Of a stretch of 64,000 nucleotides of DNA, positions 26,886 to 37,852 are shown in pieces; positions within the stretch are counted from its first letter, which is position 1; each line of letters starts with the position of its first letter. The stretch spans positions 81,272,504-81,336,503 of the forward strand of contig NC_134414.1 of the NCBI RefSeq assembly GCF_030867145.1, in the 5' to 3' direction. The translations under genes and the position numbers were made by a program. The notes beneath the pieces are model-generated. The model had not been told where the DNA came from. It saw nothing but the letters and a program-made list of their open reading frames with translations, and made no database searches. This DNA comes from Opisthocomus hoazin (Eukaryota; Chordata; Aves; Opisthocomiformes; Opisthocomidae).

Positions 26886-27959
26886 TCATTGGGGTTTAGT
26901 AGCATGTATAAGAACTATTTTATGTACAGGGGTTTGGTAGAATAGTACTCCCACTTTGCAGAATCTTCTGCCATTCTCAGTAAATGTCTTTCTGTGATGC
27001 ATGGTGCCAGTGTCTTTGAAATCTTTAAAAAACGCCACAAACTGACACAGAATGAAGAGCCTGCAGTTATTTCCTTTTGAAGTTGAGGTAGCCAATGTTA
27101 ACTCAGACCTCAAAGGCAGGTAGAGTCCTCATTGTCCTGTAGCACTTGAGCATGGTCAGGTTGGGGAAAGGTTCCTTCAACTGTTGAGTGACCATCAGAC
27201 AAGACAAAGTGGGTGTTGCAAAGTGGTTTTGCACTGGGAAGAGGCCCATGACCTCCTTCTGAAATGTGGCTGTGAACTCCTCTGCAGGATGCTGTCCGAG
27301 AGGCCACAACATCAAAGCGTTGTAGAAAGAATCAGACAGTTCATTGCAACTTCTTGGGGGAGGTGCGAGGGTGAAGTGACCCACCTTCGTGAAATAGGAT
27401 GACTCCCTGCAAGAGATACAGACCTACTATGGAATCCACCAACACATGAGCTACTAAGGACAGCTGGGACTGGGGAGGTGCTTCAAGAAACTTCGTGGTG
27501 CTTGAGGAGGCTATGGTGCCAGCACTGGAGTCACAGGCCCAAATGAACTTTGCCACATCTGTCCATACTACAGGCCACCAGCAGGTCTGGCTAATTAGGC
27601 GTTGTGTCTTCCAGCAGCGCCCATGGCTAGCTGCAGGTTGATCACAGCATCGATGTTTGCAATGGTCCCATGGGGATGTTCTTCCAGACTGGTGGAGGCT
27701 GTGCCAGCATGATGTTGTGCCAGGTGGAGGTTACTCAACAGCCTGGTGAACTTCTACAGTGAGCTCATCCTCTGCTGTTAATGCAGTCAAGCACCCCAGA
27801 AAAGAGAGAAGGGTTGCACACAGGTAGTGTGCCACTGAATCCAAGTCCTCCTCCATGACAAGGCATTTACCTTGACTCTCTACATGTGAATGTGAAGTGT
27901 GAAATAGAGGAGGCCCACCAAGCAAGGTGGAGGCAGGAGGAGGCACTTCACCCCTTCCT
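26886..27959 (-). pseudogene. Frame-broken relic of an unidentified protein-coding gene
   Basis: Read on the minus strand, this interval gives long protein-like stretches in shifting frames. Examples are AHYLCATLLSFLGCLTAL, then LLSNLHLAQHHAGTAST after a frame change, then NIDAVINLQLAMGAAG and VAHVLVDSIVGLYLLQG, continuing towards 26,886. Composition is leucine- and alanine-rich and looks helical, with several stops and frameshifts. A further 13 codons in the same sense (STVVLTIYQNLEC) occur just beyond the CR1 at 27,960-28,224, as if the CR1 inserted into the relic. I do not recognise the family. The relic could be a retrocopy or a decayed exon cluster. Confidence 0.35.
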
Positions 27960-28224
27960 CGATATGACGAGAGGCAATGGCCTCAAGTTGCATCAGGGGA
28001 GGTTTAGATTACGTATTAGGAAAAATTTCTTTACTGAAAGAGTGGTCAGACATTAGAATAGGCAGCCCAAGGGGATGGTGGAGTCACCATCCCTGGAGGT
28101 GTTTACAAAACGTGTAGATGTGGCACTTTGGGATATGGTTTAGTAGGCAGGGTGTTGTTGGGTGGATGGCTGGACTTGATGATCTTAGAGCTCTTTTCCA
28201 ACCTATGGTTCTATGATTCTATGA
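27960..28224 (+). mobile_element. CR1 LINE 3'-end copy
   Basis: The sequence runs from a block reading AGGCAATGGCCTCAAGTTGC through the GTCACCATCCCTGGAGGTG and GTGGCACTTTGGGATATGG blocks to the tail ATGATTCTATGA. It is a 5'-truncated CR1 of about 265 bp in plus orientation. It belongs to the same subfamily as the CR1 part of the histone chimera in ASMT intron 3, which makes it a useful internal reference for placing the junction there. Confidence 0.93.
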
Positions 28225-31200
28225 CTCCTAGCATTCCAGGTTCTGGTAGATGGTCAGCACCACTGTGGATCCTTCTCATTCTTTGAGAAGATGCCACCAC
28301 TCCTCATCAGCAGCTTTGATCACCAGATAGTTACACTGCCAGTTCAGAAAACTGCTGAATCCTGTTTTATCTCACCTCCTATTTGGAATCACCTATATGT
28401 GGGAAATATATCAAAGATCATAACGAGAGCTGAAAAGAAAGTAGTCTATGAAATTGTTATCACAAATAAGCATTTAGCAGAGTCATCGCTTCATGCTGTT
28501 CTCAATAAACTGAAGGCTCAGAAGACATCTTCAGCTCACCATTTTCATCCAGTACTCTGTAGAGCTTATTCAGAAGACTATCAGCAGTTGTGAAATTCAC
28601 TAAATACACACTTTTTCTGTCACAGCTTATTTTGAGAGCACTTACCAGAATCTTTATTTACCTCAAACACAAGGCTTGCTACAGCTGTCAGGAACAGCAA
28701 GACTGGGGGTTTCTCCCTGAGGCAAGAGGAGCCGCGGGTGCCTGCAGTGCTGGCGGGGCATCACCCTCACTGGTCCGGGCACTGTCCCACCGTGCCCAAG
28801 CAGGACCAGGTTGGTGACAGGGACGGGCTCCTCTGCTGCTTGGTGATCATCGCACCAAGTGAGGTGCCAAGCCCAGTCCAAGGTCAATCCAGTCAGCAAG
28901 TCAGGACTACCTACACAACGGCTCAGATGGGGTCCTTGGGCAGAAGATGTGCTGGTGGGGGACCCAGGTGATGCTGGTCAGGCCAGCTAAGGCTTGCTGG
29001 CACAATCCAGCACCTTGAAAAAGACTATCTGAATTTCATAAATTCCTCTGTAAGGTTTTTTTGCTTGATGGCCAAAGCTGCATCACATTTCTTTAGAGTC
29101 TTCACAGCAGTCTTTTATATAGACAGCATTGCTGATGGCTTCTCATGAGAAAATACAACTATTACACAGACCAAAAAATGTGCAAGAAGCTTTGCCCTAA
29201 ATTGAATCTTCCAGTTCTCCTACAGTCCTTGACTGAGTTTATCCTAACCGCTTATGAAGAGGCAACTCACACAGAGATTGTCACTTGTATGTATTTTCAC
29301 TCCTGAATCACGATTCTCCTCCTGCAAAACTGGTGAGAACTTTGTAGCTGCCTTCCCCAAAACTCTGTCTGCTCTCGGTGTATGCAGCCTCAGTTATCAC
29401 TTATTTCTTCCTATGATTTAATGGGAAGACCTAGAACAGGAAGGCACGTGAGGATCTTTGTAAGTTCTCACATCCTGGTGGCAGATTAAACTTCCATGAC
29501 ACTTTGAGTGTGGTTCAGTGTAGATCCACACTACCAGCACCACATTTACCAGCCTGATCTGGCATTTACTAAAATCAAAGCAAGTGGAGATAGGAAACTG
29601 CATCAAGTAGTTATTACGGGATGAATGTCCTGAAATAACCCAAAATTAGAAGACTGCTGCTGAAAACATGTGGTCTGAACTCCATCCAGGAGCATGATGG
29701 AGGCTTTTCAGGTGTAGGAAATTTAGGCTGCCTGATATCCACTGAGAAAGATGTGTTCAAGCAACAGTACCTGAGTATCTGCTCGTTTGCGGCAAGTTCG
29801 GTTGCTGGTTGGAAGCTGATTGCTGTCCAATATTAGCCATATGTGGTACCTACATAGCTTAAGAGTTTTGTTCTGTCAAGGCTTTTTTCATATCTAAACA
29901 CTTCAGAAGTGGTCTCTCTACCTGCTGACATATCTGGGGAGAGATATGTATTTACAAATTCATTCTAGGGTGGCTTGTCATCCCCTAGCATGGAATCACC
30001 AGCACACCTGAGTGCTTTCCTACACAGACTTGTGTGTCTCTGCTGGCTGCAGCAGGAGCTTAGGGGGCAATCAGCTCCCATAGTATAGTTTGTATACATA
30101 CACGTATGTGTGCGTATATACAGATAGATGTATAGAGATAGATATAGAAGTATATACATATTATGGGCCAGAAACAAACTTTGATGAAAATTTGTCAGCG
30201 GTCTGGGCCACCTGATGATTATTTCAGCTCTCTTCATCTGCCTCTTAGTATAAACCCACAGGTCAGTCAACTGAAATGACTGTAAGACATTTTTTAAGAT
30301 GTAAAGCTTAAAATGAATGAGCCCTGGCAGCACATTCTGAGACACACTGACAGTATCTGTCAGTATGAAAAGAGCAGTGTTATGAGCAAATCAAATGTGA
30401 TCTGGCTTGGTCATCCGCCCTTTGTTTAGCTTTTCAGATTTCACTATCAGACCCTGGAAAATGAACAAGATGGATTGCCAGGAGCAAATAGCAATAATAA
30501 TGAGAACTCAGCACAGCATTGTGCCACTGACTCCCCCCACCTCCCCGATGTGTGTGCTGGGAAGCAAGGCTGGGCTACAGGCATTGCTGCTGAAACACGG
30601 AATTGACGCCACAGTCACTTATACTTATGCCAGATCTACCAAAATACCTCTGGTCTTTCTTTGTAAGCGGGGAGATCAGGATGAACCTACAGAGCGGATC
30701 TGGTCTGCTTAGCAGCTCTTCAGAAGTTCATAGTTCTACAATTGTAATAATGCAGTTTCACGTCTTTTAAAAAAAGTCTTTGGGGTGTCAACAGTTGCAC
30801 TAGTACTGGATCTTGTGGAATTCTTCCCTTTGTTAGAAAAGAAATATACTACTGAGGAAGGTTATCGGTATTAACGCGTTGCTCTTCTCTGCTTCAGAAA
30901 CAGACAAAGACAAATAGGCCAACAGCTCTTGCATTTCACTTCATAAATTGCTAAGAAAAATTTTGGATTTAAAATGTGTACATAAAAACATAAGATGCTT
31001 TTATGATTGGTATCAATCTGTAACATGTAACATTGTGGAGGAAATACTTCATTTTAAGATGTTAATTTGAATAACTTTCAAATATTTCCCCCTGGAAAAA
31101 ATATTTTCCCTTGAAATAAAAGTAGAAAAAGCTCCTGATTTTTTGGATTTGGACTTATTTTAAGTGATAGCTACTGAAATCTGGCAGTATGTGAAAGCAT

Positions 31201-31385
31201 CTCACGGGTGTCTGTACAAAACCTGAAATCATCAGTAATGCATCTGACAGCATGGTACTACAACTATTTAAAACATACAACTTGCTAGGTAGTACAATGT
31301 GTCTTTGCAACTTAAATCTAATTTTTAATTTTTATAGGCTACAGTACACTATGGTTTGACCAGACAGTTCACAAATCAGTACGAC
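28225..31385. other. Non-coding stretch; start may continue the minus-strand relic
   Basis: The first 50-100 bp continue the minus-strand reading of the relic at 26,886-27,959. The rest shows no gene I can support. A GC-rich patch lies at 28,690-28,980. A TATACA/GATA-type simple repeat lies at about 30,091-30,162. Confidence 0.4.
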
Positions 31386-31828
31386 TGAGGGCTACGAGGA
31401 TGGTGAGGGGACTGGAACATCTCTCCTATGAGGAGAGGCTGAGGGAGCTGGGCTTGTTCAGCCTGAAGAAGAGAAGGCTGCGAGGGGACCTTATAAATAC
31501 TTACAAATATCTGAAGGGTGGGTGTCAGGAGGATGGGGCCAAACTCTTTTCAGTGGTGCCCAGTGACAGGACAAGGGGCAATGGGCACAAACTGCAGCAC
31601 AGGAAGTTCTGTCTGAACATGAGGAAGAACTTCTTCCCTCTGAGGGTGACGGAGCACTGGAACAGGCTGCCCAGGGAGTTTGTGGAGTCTCCTTCTCTGG
31701 AGATATTCAAGACCCGCCTGGACAAGGTCCTCTACAGCCTGCTGTAGGTGACCCTGCTTTGGTGGGAGGGTTGGACTAGATGACCCACAGAGGTCCCTTC
31801 CAACACCTACTATTCTGTGATTCTGTGA
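31386..31828 (+). mobile_element. CR1 LINE, 3' end of ORF2 plus tail
   Basis: A 115-codon frame is still open (31,400-31,747) and encodes the C-terminus of the CR1 reverse-transcriptase protein ([18 protein letters not shown] near the start, [17 protein letters not shown] near the end). It is followed by a short 3' UTR and the tail ATTCTGTGATTCTGTGA. Preservation of the frame suggests a fairly recent, 5'-truncated insertion. A close copy lies in the opposite orientation at 35,120-35,606. Confidence 0.95.
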
Positions 31829-34800
31829 CTGCAGATGCTAATTCCTCCTCAGTGAAAGCAAAAAGGAGAAATTTTGCCATTTATGTTTAGTGTAAGACAG
31901 ATGGCAGTGGGGACAGTACAGTGAGATGTATTAGTAGAAAGGGCCTGCTCTGCGTTGCGTGCTCCTAATCTTTGCTAATAAGACTTATTCTTTGCTATAA
32001 GAATGAGTTAGGGAGAGTGAAAATGTATCTGTATACCATCATATTCCACCCCTTTAAACAGCAGACAACAATTAAGCCTGTGGAGAACCAGCCACAGGAA
32101 GTGGTGCTTAATTCCAGTTAATTGAAATTGCCCTGCATCAGCATGTGCATTGCTTCTAATGTTAACTGTTCCTTCTAAGGCAGACAATCCATCACAGCCA
32201 CACACTTCATTGACACATGGCATTCAGACAGGAAAAAAAAAAAAAAAAGTAGAGCTAATGAAACGAAATGGAATGATTTGTGGAGCCGTTTCTAACCATG
32301 GGAAATAAAACAATATATTCCAAGTTCATTCCTCTGTTCCTGCCCACTTCAGGGATTAATTTTGTTTTGTGGGGAGAGGCTATTTAGAGTCTGAAAACAA
32401 CATTGTAATGGCTCTTCAACAGTTACACAGTCTCTTCATTCGAAAGACTCTTCTGTGCTGCTGCCTCCACCTTCGAATACCATTCATAAACTATTCAATT
32501 GCACAGTGAATCATTTTGTGTTCCCTCAGTGTGAGAGAGAATAAAAAGATGTCCCCTGTTCAGTGGCAACAGAAAATAGAAATCACATTGAAAGTAACCA
32601 CAGGGTGCCATGTGCTCTAACTGTTTCTGAAAAGATATGTACTAGGAGTATTTCTGGATATTATACAGTATGAAAGATTTAGATGAGCATGGGAAATAAA
32701 TCATTCTCCATTAGATACAGTAAATTTTTAAACTAAAAAGAGTTTTTCTTCTTCTTTGGTGCGTTCTGGAGAGGAAGGAAGATGGACGGAAAGGAAATGG
32801 AATTATATGGGGTTGTTGTTTTATTTTACGTAAACAACCACAAAACATCTTGCATGCATTACCACAAGTGACCTTTAAGGTCAAGAGAGCAGTGCATTTC
32901 AGGAAGAGCAGAAGAAGTACACAGATAAGACCATGCACACTTGGGAGAATTATATCCTCTTCCAAGAAAGGAAGAGTGGTCTGTATTATGGCACGAATAC
33001 AAAACCTAGTATCTGCTGTTTATAGCCTATCTTAACTGTGTTTATAAATAGATCTATTGTACCTATGTAAATAACAAGTGCTCCCTCTAGTGAACTTCTG
33101 TGGGATTCAGTGTTGTAACTACTGAAGGTACAGATGAGAAAGTGTAAAGGCAGAACTGGTATCTTCTGTTAGACTGTTGAAATCAGAAAAAAAGTATAAG
33201 CTTTTAGAGGTGCTACATGTTTTTTAATGTCGGTAGCACAATGTATTGGTCAGAGTTGGGGAGAGACAATATCTTACAGTAAAAAAAAAGATTTACATAC
33301 ACTTTTGCACTTCCAATACCTGTCCCTTACTGATGTTTACTTTGCCTGTTCATCCTTCCTCTTCCTGGTAGGTTGATACCCTCGCTTTGCTGACCTTCGC
33401 TTCAGACTGCAAAACCTGAGACATTTCATTTAGTCATTTAGGTATCTCACCGTAGTGAAACAATAATAATAGAAATGACACATCTGCCCAGTGCAGAGGA
33501 CTGCATTTGAGCAGAGACACCGTTTACCCTTGCCACACTGCGGTACTGATGCTTGATTGCATCTTTTAAAAGTTCTGTACATTATCATTACGTCTTCTTG
33601 CCCATACGTTTTACAATATTATTTAACGTAATGCTTGTAACATTTCTTTCAACTTCGAGTATATCAGAACAATAGCCTATGAAAGATGCCACATTGTGGC
33701 TGATGTCATGGCATGGGTACCCTCAGTTGTGGCATTTTGTAGCTTTTCAGAGTATTAATTTACTCTTTTAGTTTGAAAGTGCAGAATATTTGTTGCTGGC
33801 ACAGTCTCGGGGAGCGGGGCTACCATTTCTGTGCAGCATTCAAAAATCTTCACCATATGCAGTGTCTCACTGCGCTGCTACTGAAACTCTCTGGAACGTA
33901 ACTAAATCTGCTTTGTGCGCTCCCAAGTGCAAGTCTGCAGGAGAAGGTGCGGCACACTATGCAGGGGCTCTCAGACTACAAAGCACGAGCAATTTCAAAC
34001 TGTTGTATGGCAGCAGTAGTTCCCAATTCTGCCTTTACACTACTACTTAACTAAAACATAAGGGAAACAGAGTAGGTCCAGCAGTTACCAGCATCTGTGA
34101 CGTGAAATAGCACCTCTGCACAACAGTGTGGTCTCGCTGCAGCTGCTGGACTGACGGTGATCTCCTGCACTGGATCGATGCTTCAAAGTCATTGTTTCCA
34201 CACAGTGGTTAGCCTGCCGCTGAAGGTTACCGCAGTCATGGTTTCTCAAGCGGTGGGAGTTTATCCAAGGTGGGACCTGGTGCCTCTTTTAAAACGCTGG
34301 AACAGGGGCAGGAAGGTGCTGCAGCGGGTAAGTCACTGTGTGAGGGCAGGAGGTTGGCAGCAGCAGCAGGAACAGCTCGTGGGCAAGGAATGAGCAGCAG
34401 AAAATTGAAAGAGGTAGGTGGAGGCACGCAACTACTGTCACAGTGTAGACACTGGGGTTCTCTGAGAATGTGGGAGCACGTATCTGGAGGGTGGTGGTGC
34501 AGGGAACGTAGGCAGGTCTTCTCCTGCGTGTACGTGGCAACTTCTGCTTCCTGCACTTGCGGGAAACCCAAGCATAAGGAATCCGCCAACGATAAAGCTG
34601 CAGTGAGGAGCTCCAATGTGTTATCCGCAAAATAGTACAAGATCATTTGAGAACTGTACTGGAGGATCTGCTGGCCTATCAACTACTTTGTCACATTTGT
34701 ACAGCGGGCAAAAGAGACATAAAGAGGAAACAAGCACAAAATGGACAACTGCCTCCTGTCCCCACTACTTCAGCTTAACCCCCCTTTTTTCACTGATAGA

Positions 34801-35118
34801 AACGGAGGACCAGTGCAGGATGAGATCACATTCAAAAGACGTGCTTTGTTGTGCCTTAAATATTTATTCGTGAACAATTATGTAAACACACACCAGTACT
34901 TTCCATATTTCTCATTCTTGTCCCTAAGCAGATGGAAAGAATAAAGGGAAACCATTTCCCAATGCCAGCTGGTTAACCAATTCCTGCATATTGAGAACAC
35001 CAAGAATATCATCCCGCTAAAGACTCGGACCTCTGAATTCATGTGTCTGCATGCCGATAGCTACTTGTAAACTAGAAACAGGATTCAGCTTCCTGGCATA
35101 GGGGCTCAGAATCTATCA
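31829..35118. other. Non-coding stretch between two inverted CR1 copies
   Basis: No gene is recognised. A poly-A run of about 16 nt lies at 32,233-32,248. Open frames near 34.2-34.6 kb occur on both strands without a recognisable domain. Confidence 0.45.
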
Positions 35119-35119
35119 G

Positions 35120-35606
35120 GATCACAGAATCACAGAACGTTAGGGGTTGGAAGGGACCTCTGTGGGTCATCTAGTCCAACCCCCCTGCCAAAGCAGGGTC
35201 ACCTACAGCAGGCTGCACAGGTCCGCGTCCAGGTGGGTCTTGAATATCTCCAGAGAAGGAGACTCCACAACCTCCCTGGGCAGCCTGTTCCAGTGCTCCG
35301 TCACCCTCAGAGGGAAGAAGTTCTTCCTCATGTTCAGGTGGAAATTCCTATGCTGCAGTTTGTGCCCATTGCCCCTTGTCCTGTCGCTGGGCACCACTGA
35401 AAAGAGCTTGGCCCCATCCTCCTGACACCCACCCTTCAGATATTTATAAGCATTTATTAGGTCCCCTCTCAGCCTTCTCTTCTTCAGCCTAAACAAGCAC
35501 AGCTCCCTCAGCCTTTCCTCGTAGGAGAGATGTTCCAGTCCCCTCATCATCCTCATAGCCCTCCGCTGGACTCTCTCCAGTAGCTCCTCATCTTTCCCGA
35601 ACTTGA
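35120..35606 (-). mobile_element. CR1 LINE, 3' end of ORF2 plus tail, inverted relative to 31.4 kb copy
   Basis: On the minus strand a 117-codon frame (35,203-35,556) matches the 31.4 kb copy at about 90% of residues, by eye. The tail GATCACAGAATCACAGAAC sits at the left end, as expected for a minus-strand CR1. The truncated 5' end stops about 80 bp before the AKAP17A CpG island. Confidence 0.95.
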
Positions 35607-36099
35607 AATATTCTGTACTTTTAAACTGGAAGAGTAAATTGTGATGCCCTGGGGCACTGGAGAGGTCAGCTAAGGTGCAGGAGGTTCAGCCCGGGACCCG
35701 AGAAGACCCACGCCCTCCCGGAGCAGCAGCCCAAAGCCAGGCGGGGCGCGGACCCCACAGCCCCCGGGCTGACGGCGCAGGCTCGGTGCCGCCGCCCGGC
35801 TCGCGTGCCTGCAGCCCTTCGGGGGCGGCAGCGCGCCCGGCACCGCCCGGGCGGACAGGGCTCCGGGGCTGCTCCCTCGCAGCCGGCGCCCTCCCACAGC
35901 CCCGCTCCAGCCCGGTGGCAGCGCGGCCTCCTCCAGCGCTCCCGTCCGCTCCCGGCCCGCGGCCGCCGGAAAGAAACGATACCGGCCGCGTGCACACCGA
36001 CCGCCCCGCGCGCCGCCGCTCACGCCCTGCCGTAGCCCCGCTCTCCTCTCTCTCCCGCCCCACCGCCAGGCGCCGCCCTCGCGGCGCTACCATAGAGAG

Positions 36100-36237
36100 G
36101 GCTGCCGTAGAGAGCGCGCCCGCCCCCGCGCCGGCCGGCGAGCGGTTCCGCCACGCAGAAGCGGAAGCGGCCCAGGCGGCGCGCGGAGAGGTCGGCGGCA
36201 GTTGCTTGTGGGGCCGAGCTCAGCCCGCCGGCTGCGG
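36100..36237 (+). other. AKAP17A: Probable non-coding first exon of AKAP17A
   Basis: A good donor, GCGG|GTGAGG, lies at 36,238 inside the CpG island. An acceptor with a pyrimidine tract, TTTTTCTCTCGTTGCAG, ends at 36,627. I infer a 5' UTR exon ending at 36,237. The left limit given is only a guess. The next exon must begin at or before 37,008, because no AG dinucleotide lies between there and the start codon at 37,091. Confidence 0.4.
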
Positions 36238-36268
36238 GTGAGGCGGGCGCCGGGAGGTTCCCGGCGGC

Positions 36269-36293
36269 GGAGGAGGAGGAGGAGGAGGAGGGG
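36269..36293 (+). repeat. (GGA)n trinucleotide repeat in the AKAP17A 5' region
   Basis: Seven or more GGA units follow a GGC-rich stretch, immediately downstream of the putative donor at 36,238, so the repeat would be in the first intron. It is purine-rich and probably length-variable. Confidence 0.85.
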
Positions 36294-37074
36294 AGGCTGG
36301 CGGGGCGCCGCTGGGCTCCGGCGGCCGGGGAACCCGTAGGGGAGCCGGCGGCGGAGGGCGCGGGCAACCCCGCTCGGCTCGGCCCGGCCCGGCGGCCTTC
36401 CCCGCCGGCGTCTGTCCGGGGTCTCGCCCCGCCGGCCGGGCTCCTCCCGTCGGGGGCAGCTGCCGGCCTTGCCTCGGGCGGGTCGGTGGCGGCGGCTGGC
36501 TCCGGTGTGGCTGACGGCGCTCACCGGCCTTGGTGCAGCTGAGGCCGCTGGGCGCTGCTCGGAGGGAGGGCGGCGGGGCGGGCTGCGCGCTGTTCAACAA
36601 CACGGGGCGGTTTTTCTCTCGTTGCAGACGCCTCGCAAGCCTTTCCGCTGGAGAACGTGGGATCCGCCTCGGCGCTAGCGTGCTGGGGTTTACTGGTTGT
36701 TAGAGTGGGCTGCGAAGCGGTGTGACGTTGCTCCGCCAGTCCCTTCCTTCCTGAGAAAGGGTAGCTGCTTTCTGAGCCATAGCGTGCCAGCTTCGTGTGT
36801 TCCTAAGATTGTCATCGGCTTCCTGGGGTTTTTTTTTTTCTGAGGCCTTACCGAGGTTTGATTGCTTATAGGCTCTAGTGGTTATAAAGTAATTTAATAT
36901 GTTTGTACTACTCGGTTTTAACTCTCTAATTGACTCTTGTATTAAGAGATGTTGTTTTAACTTGGGAATGGTTAAATGGCCAAAGAATTCACTTGTTTAC
37001 GGATAAGGGCTATTTTATTTGACTACTGTTGGCCTGCAATTTAAACTTGCATCTTCTATTTTTTTTTTTATCCT

Positions 37075-37116
37075 ATGCTTTTTCTGTGTTATGGCTGCTG
37101 CAACAATAGTTCATGA
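37075..37116 (+). promoter_or_regulatory. Short uORF overlapping the AKAP17A start codon
   Basis: An ATG at 37,075 in weak context (CCTATGC) opens 13 codons plus a stop at 37,114-37,116, in a different frame from the main start at 37,091. Because no AG dinucleotide lies between 37,007 and 37,091, no splice acceptor can remove it. It must therefore be in any mRNA that uses the main start. It could lower translation, but leaky scanning is likely given the poor context. Confidence 0.5.
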
Positions 37117-37852
37117 TACATCAGAAGCTGTAGAGCTCTGTGCTCCCTGTGGTTTATACCTTAAGCCCATTACAAAAATGACCATCAGTGTGGCACTTCC
37201 TCAGCTGAAACAACCGGGAAAATCCATTTCGAACTGGGAAGTGATGGAAAGATTGAAAGGGATGGTGCAAGCTCATCAGTTTTCCACTCTGCGGATTTCT
37301 AAAAGCACAATGGATTTCATCCGGTTTGAAGGAGAGGTTGAGAACAAAAGTTTGGTTAAATCTTTTCTGGCATGCCTTGATGGCAAAACAATAAAGCTGA
37401 GTGGCTTCTCTGATATTTTAAAAGTCCGTGCTGCAGAATATAAGATTGACTTTCCTACCAGACATGACTGGGACTCCTTTTTCCGTGATGCGAAAGATAT
37501 GAATGAAACTTTGCCAGGGGAAAGGCCAGACACAATTCACTTAGAAGGCTTACCTTGTAAGTGGTTCGCAGCAAAGGACTCTGGCTCGGAAAAGCCAAGT
37601 GAAGAAATCCTTATAAAAGTTTTCAAGAAATTTGGAGAAATACGTAATGTGGACATACCCATGCTGGACCCTTACAGAGAAGAGATGACTGGCAGAAATT
37701 TTCACACGTTCAGTTTTGGGGGCCATTTGAATTTTGAAGCTTATGTTCAGTATCGGGAGTACGCAGGTTTTATTAAGGCCATGAACGCCCTGCGAGGGAT
37801 GAAGCTGATGTATAAAGGCGATGATGGCAAAGCCGTGGCTTGCAATATAAAG
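37091..37852 (+). CDS. AKAP17A: AKAP17A coding exon 1
   Basis: This exon encodes residues 1-254 and ends at ATAAAG|GTGAGA in phase 0. It contains the most conserved part, including SISNWEVMERLKGMVQ, FPTRHDWDSFFRDAKDMNE and the RRM-like segment ending in AVACNIK. Reading through the donor adds 25 codons to a stop at 37,928-37,930, which would give a 279-residue protein without coiled coil or RS domain. Confidence 0.96.

Larger units (their letters stand above)
35688..36680 (+). promoter_or_regulatory. AKAP17A: CpG island and TATA-less promoter of AKAP17A
   Basis: About 1 kb of extremely GC-rich, CpG-dense sequence begins abruptly after the CR1 at 35.6 kb and ends just before the AT-rich intron or UTR leading to the AKAP17A start codon. 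ETS-like cores occur (CCGGAA at 35,966; GCGGAAGCGG near 36,162) and there is no TATA box at a useful distance. This is typical of a housekeeping promoter, which fits a ubiquitous splicing regulator. The exact transcription start cannot be read. Divergent transcription to the left is possible but unsupported. Confidence 0.85.

Noticed and set aside
1-35000. P2RY8 coding exon expected by synteny to the left of AKAP17A
   Set aside because: No frame of about 350 codons with seven hydrophobic segments exists in the window. It is presumably further left.
35675-36603. Long Pro/Arg/Ala-rich frames on both strands of the AKAP17A CpG island
   Set aside because: Extreme GC content removes stop codons in all frames. 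The peptides are compositional and overlap the promoter.
37019-37090. 24-codon upstream extension of AKAP17A
   Set aside because: It begins at TTG, not ATG, and translates a T-rich UTR/pyrimidine tract. The conserved N-terminus starts at 37,091.
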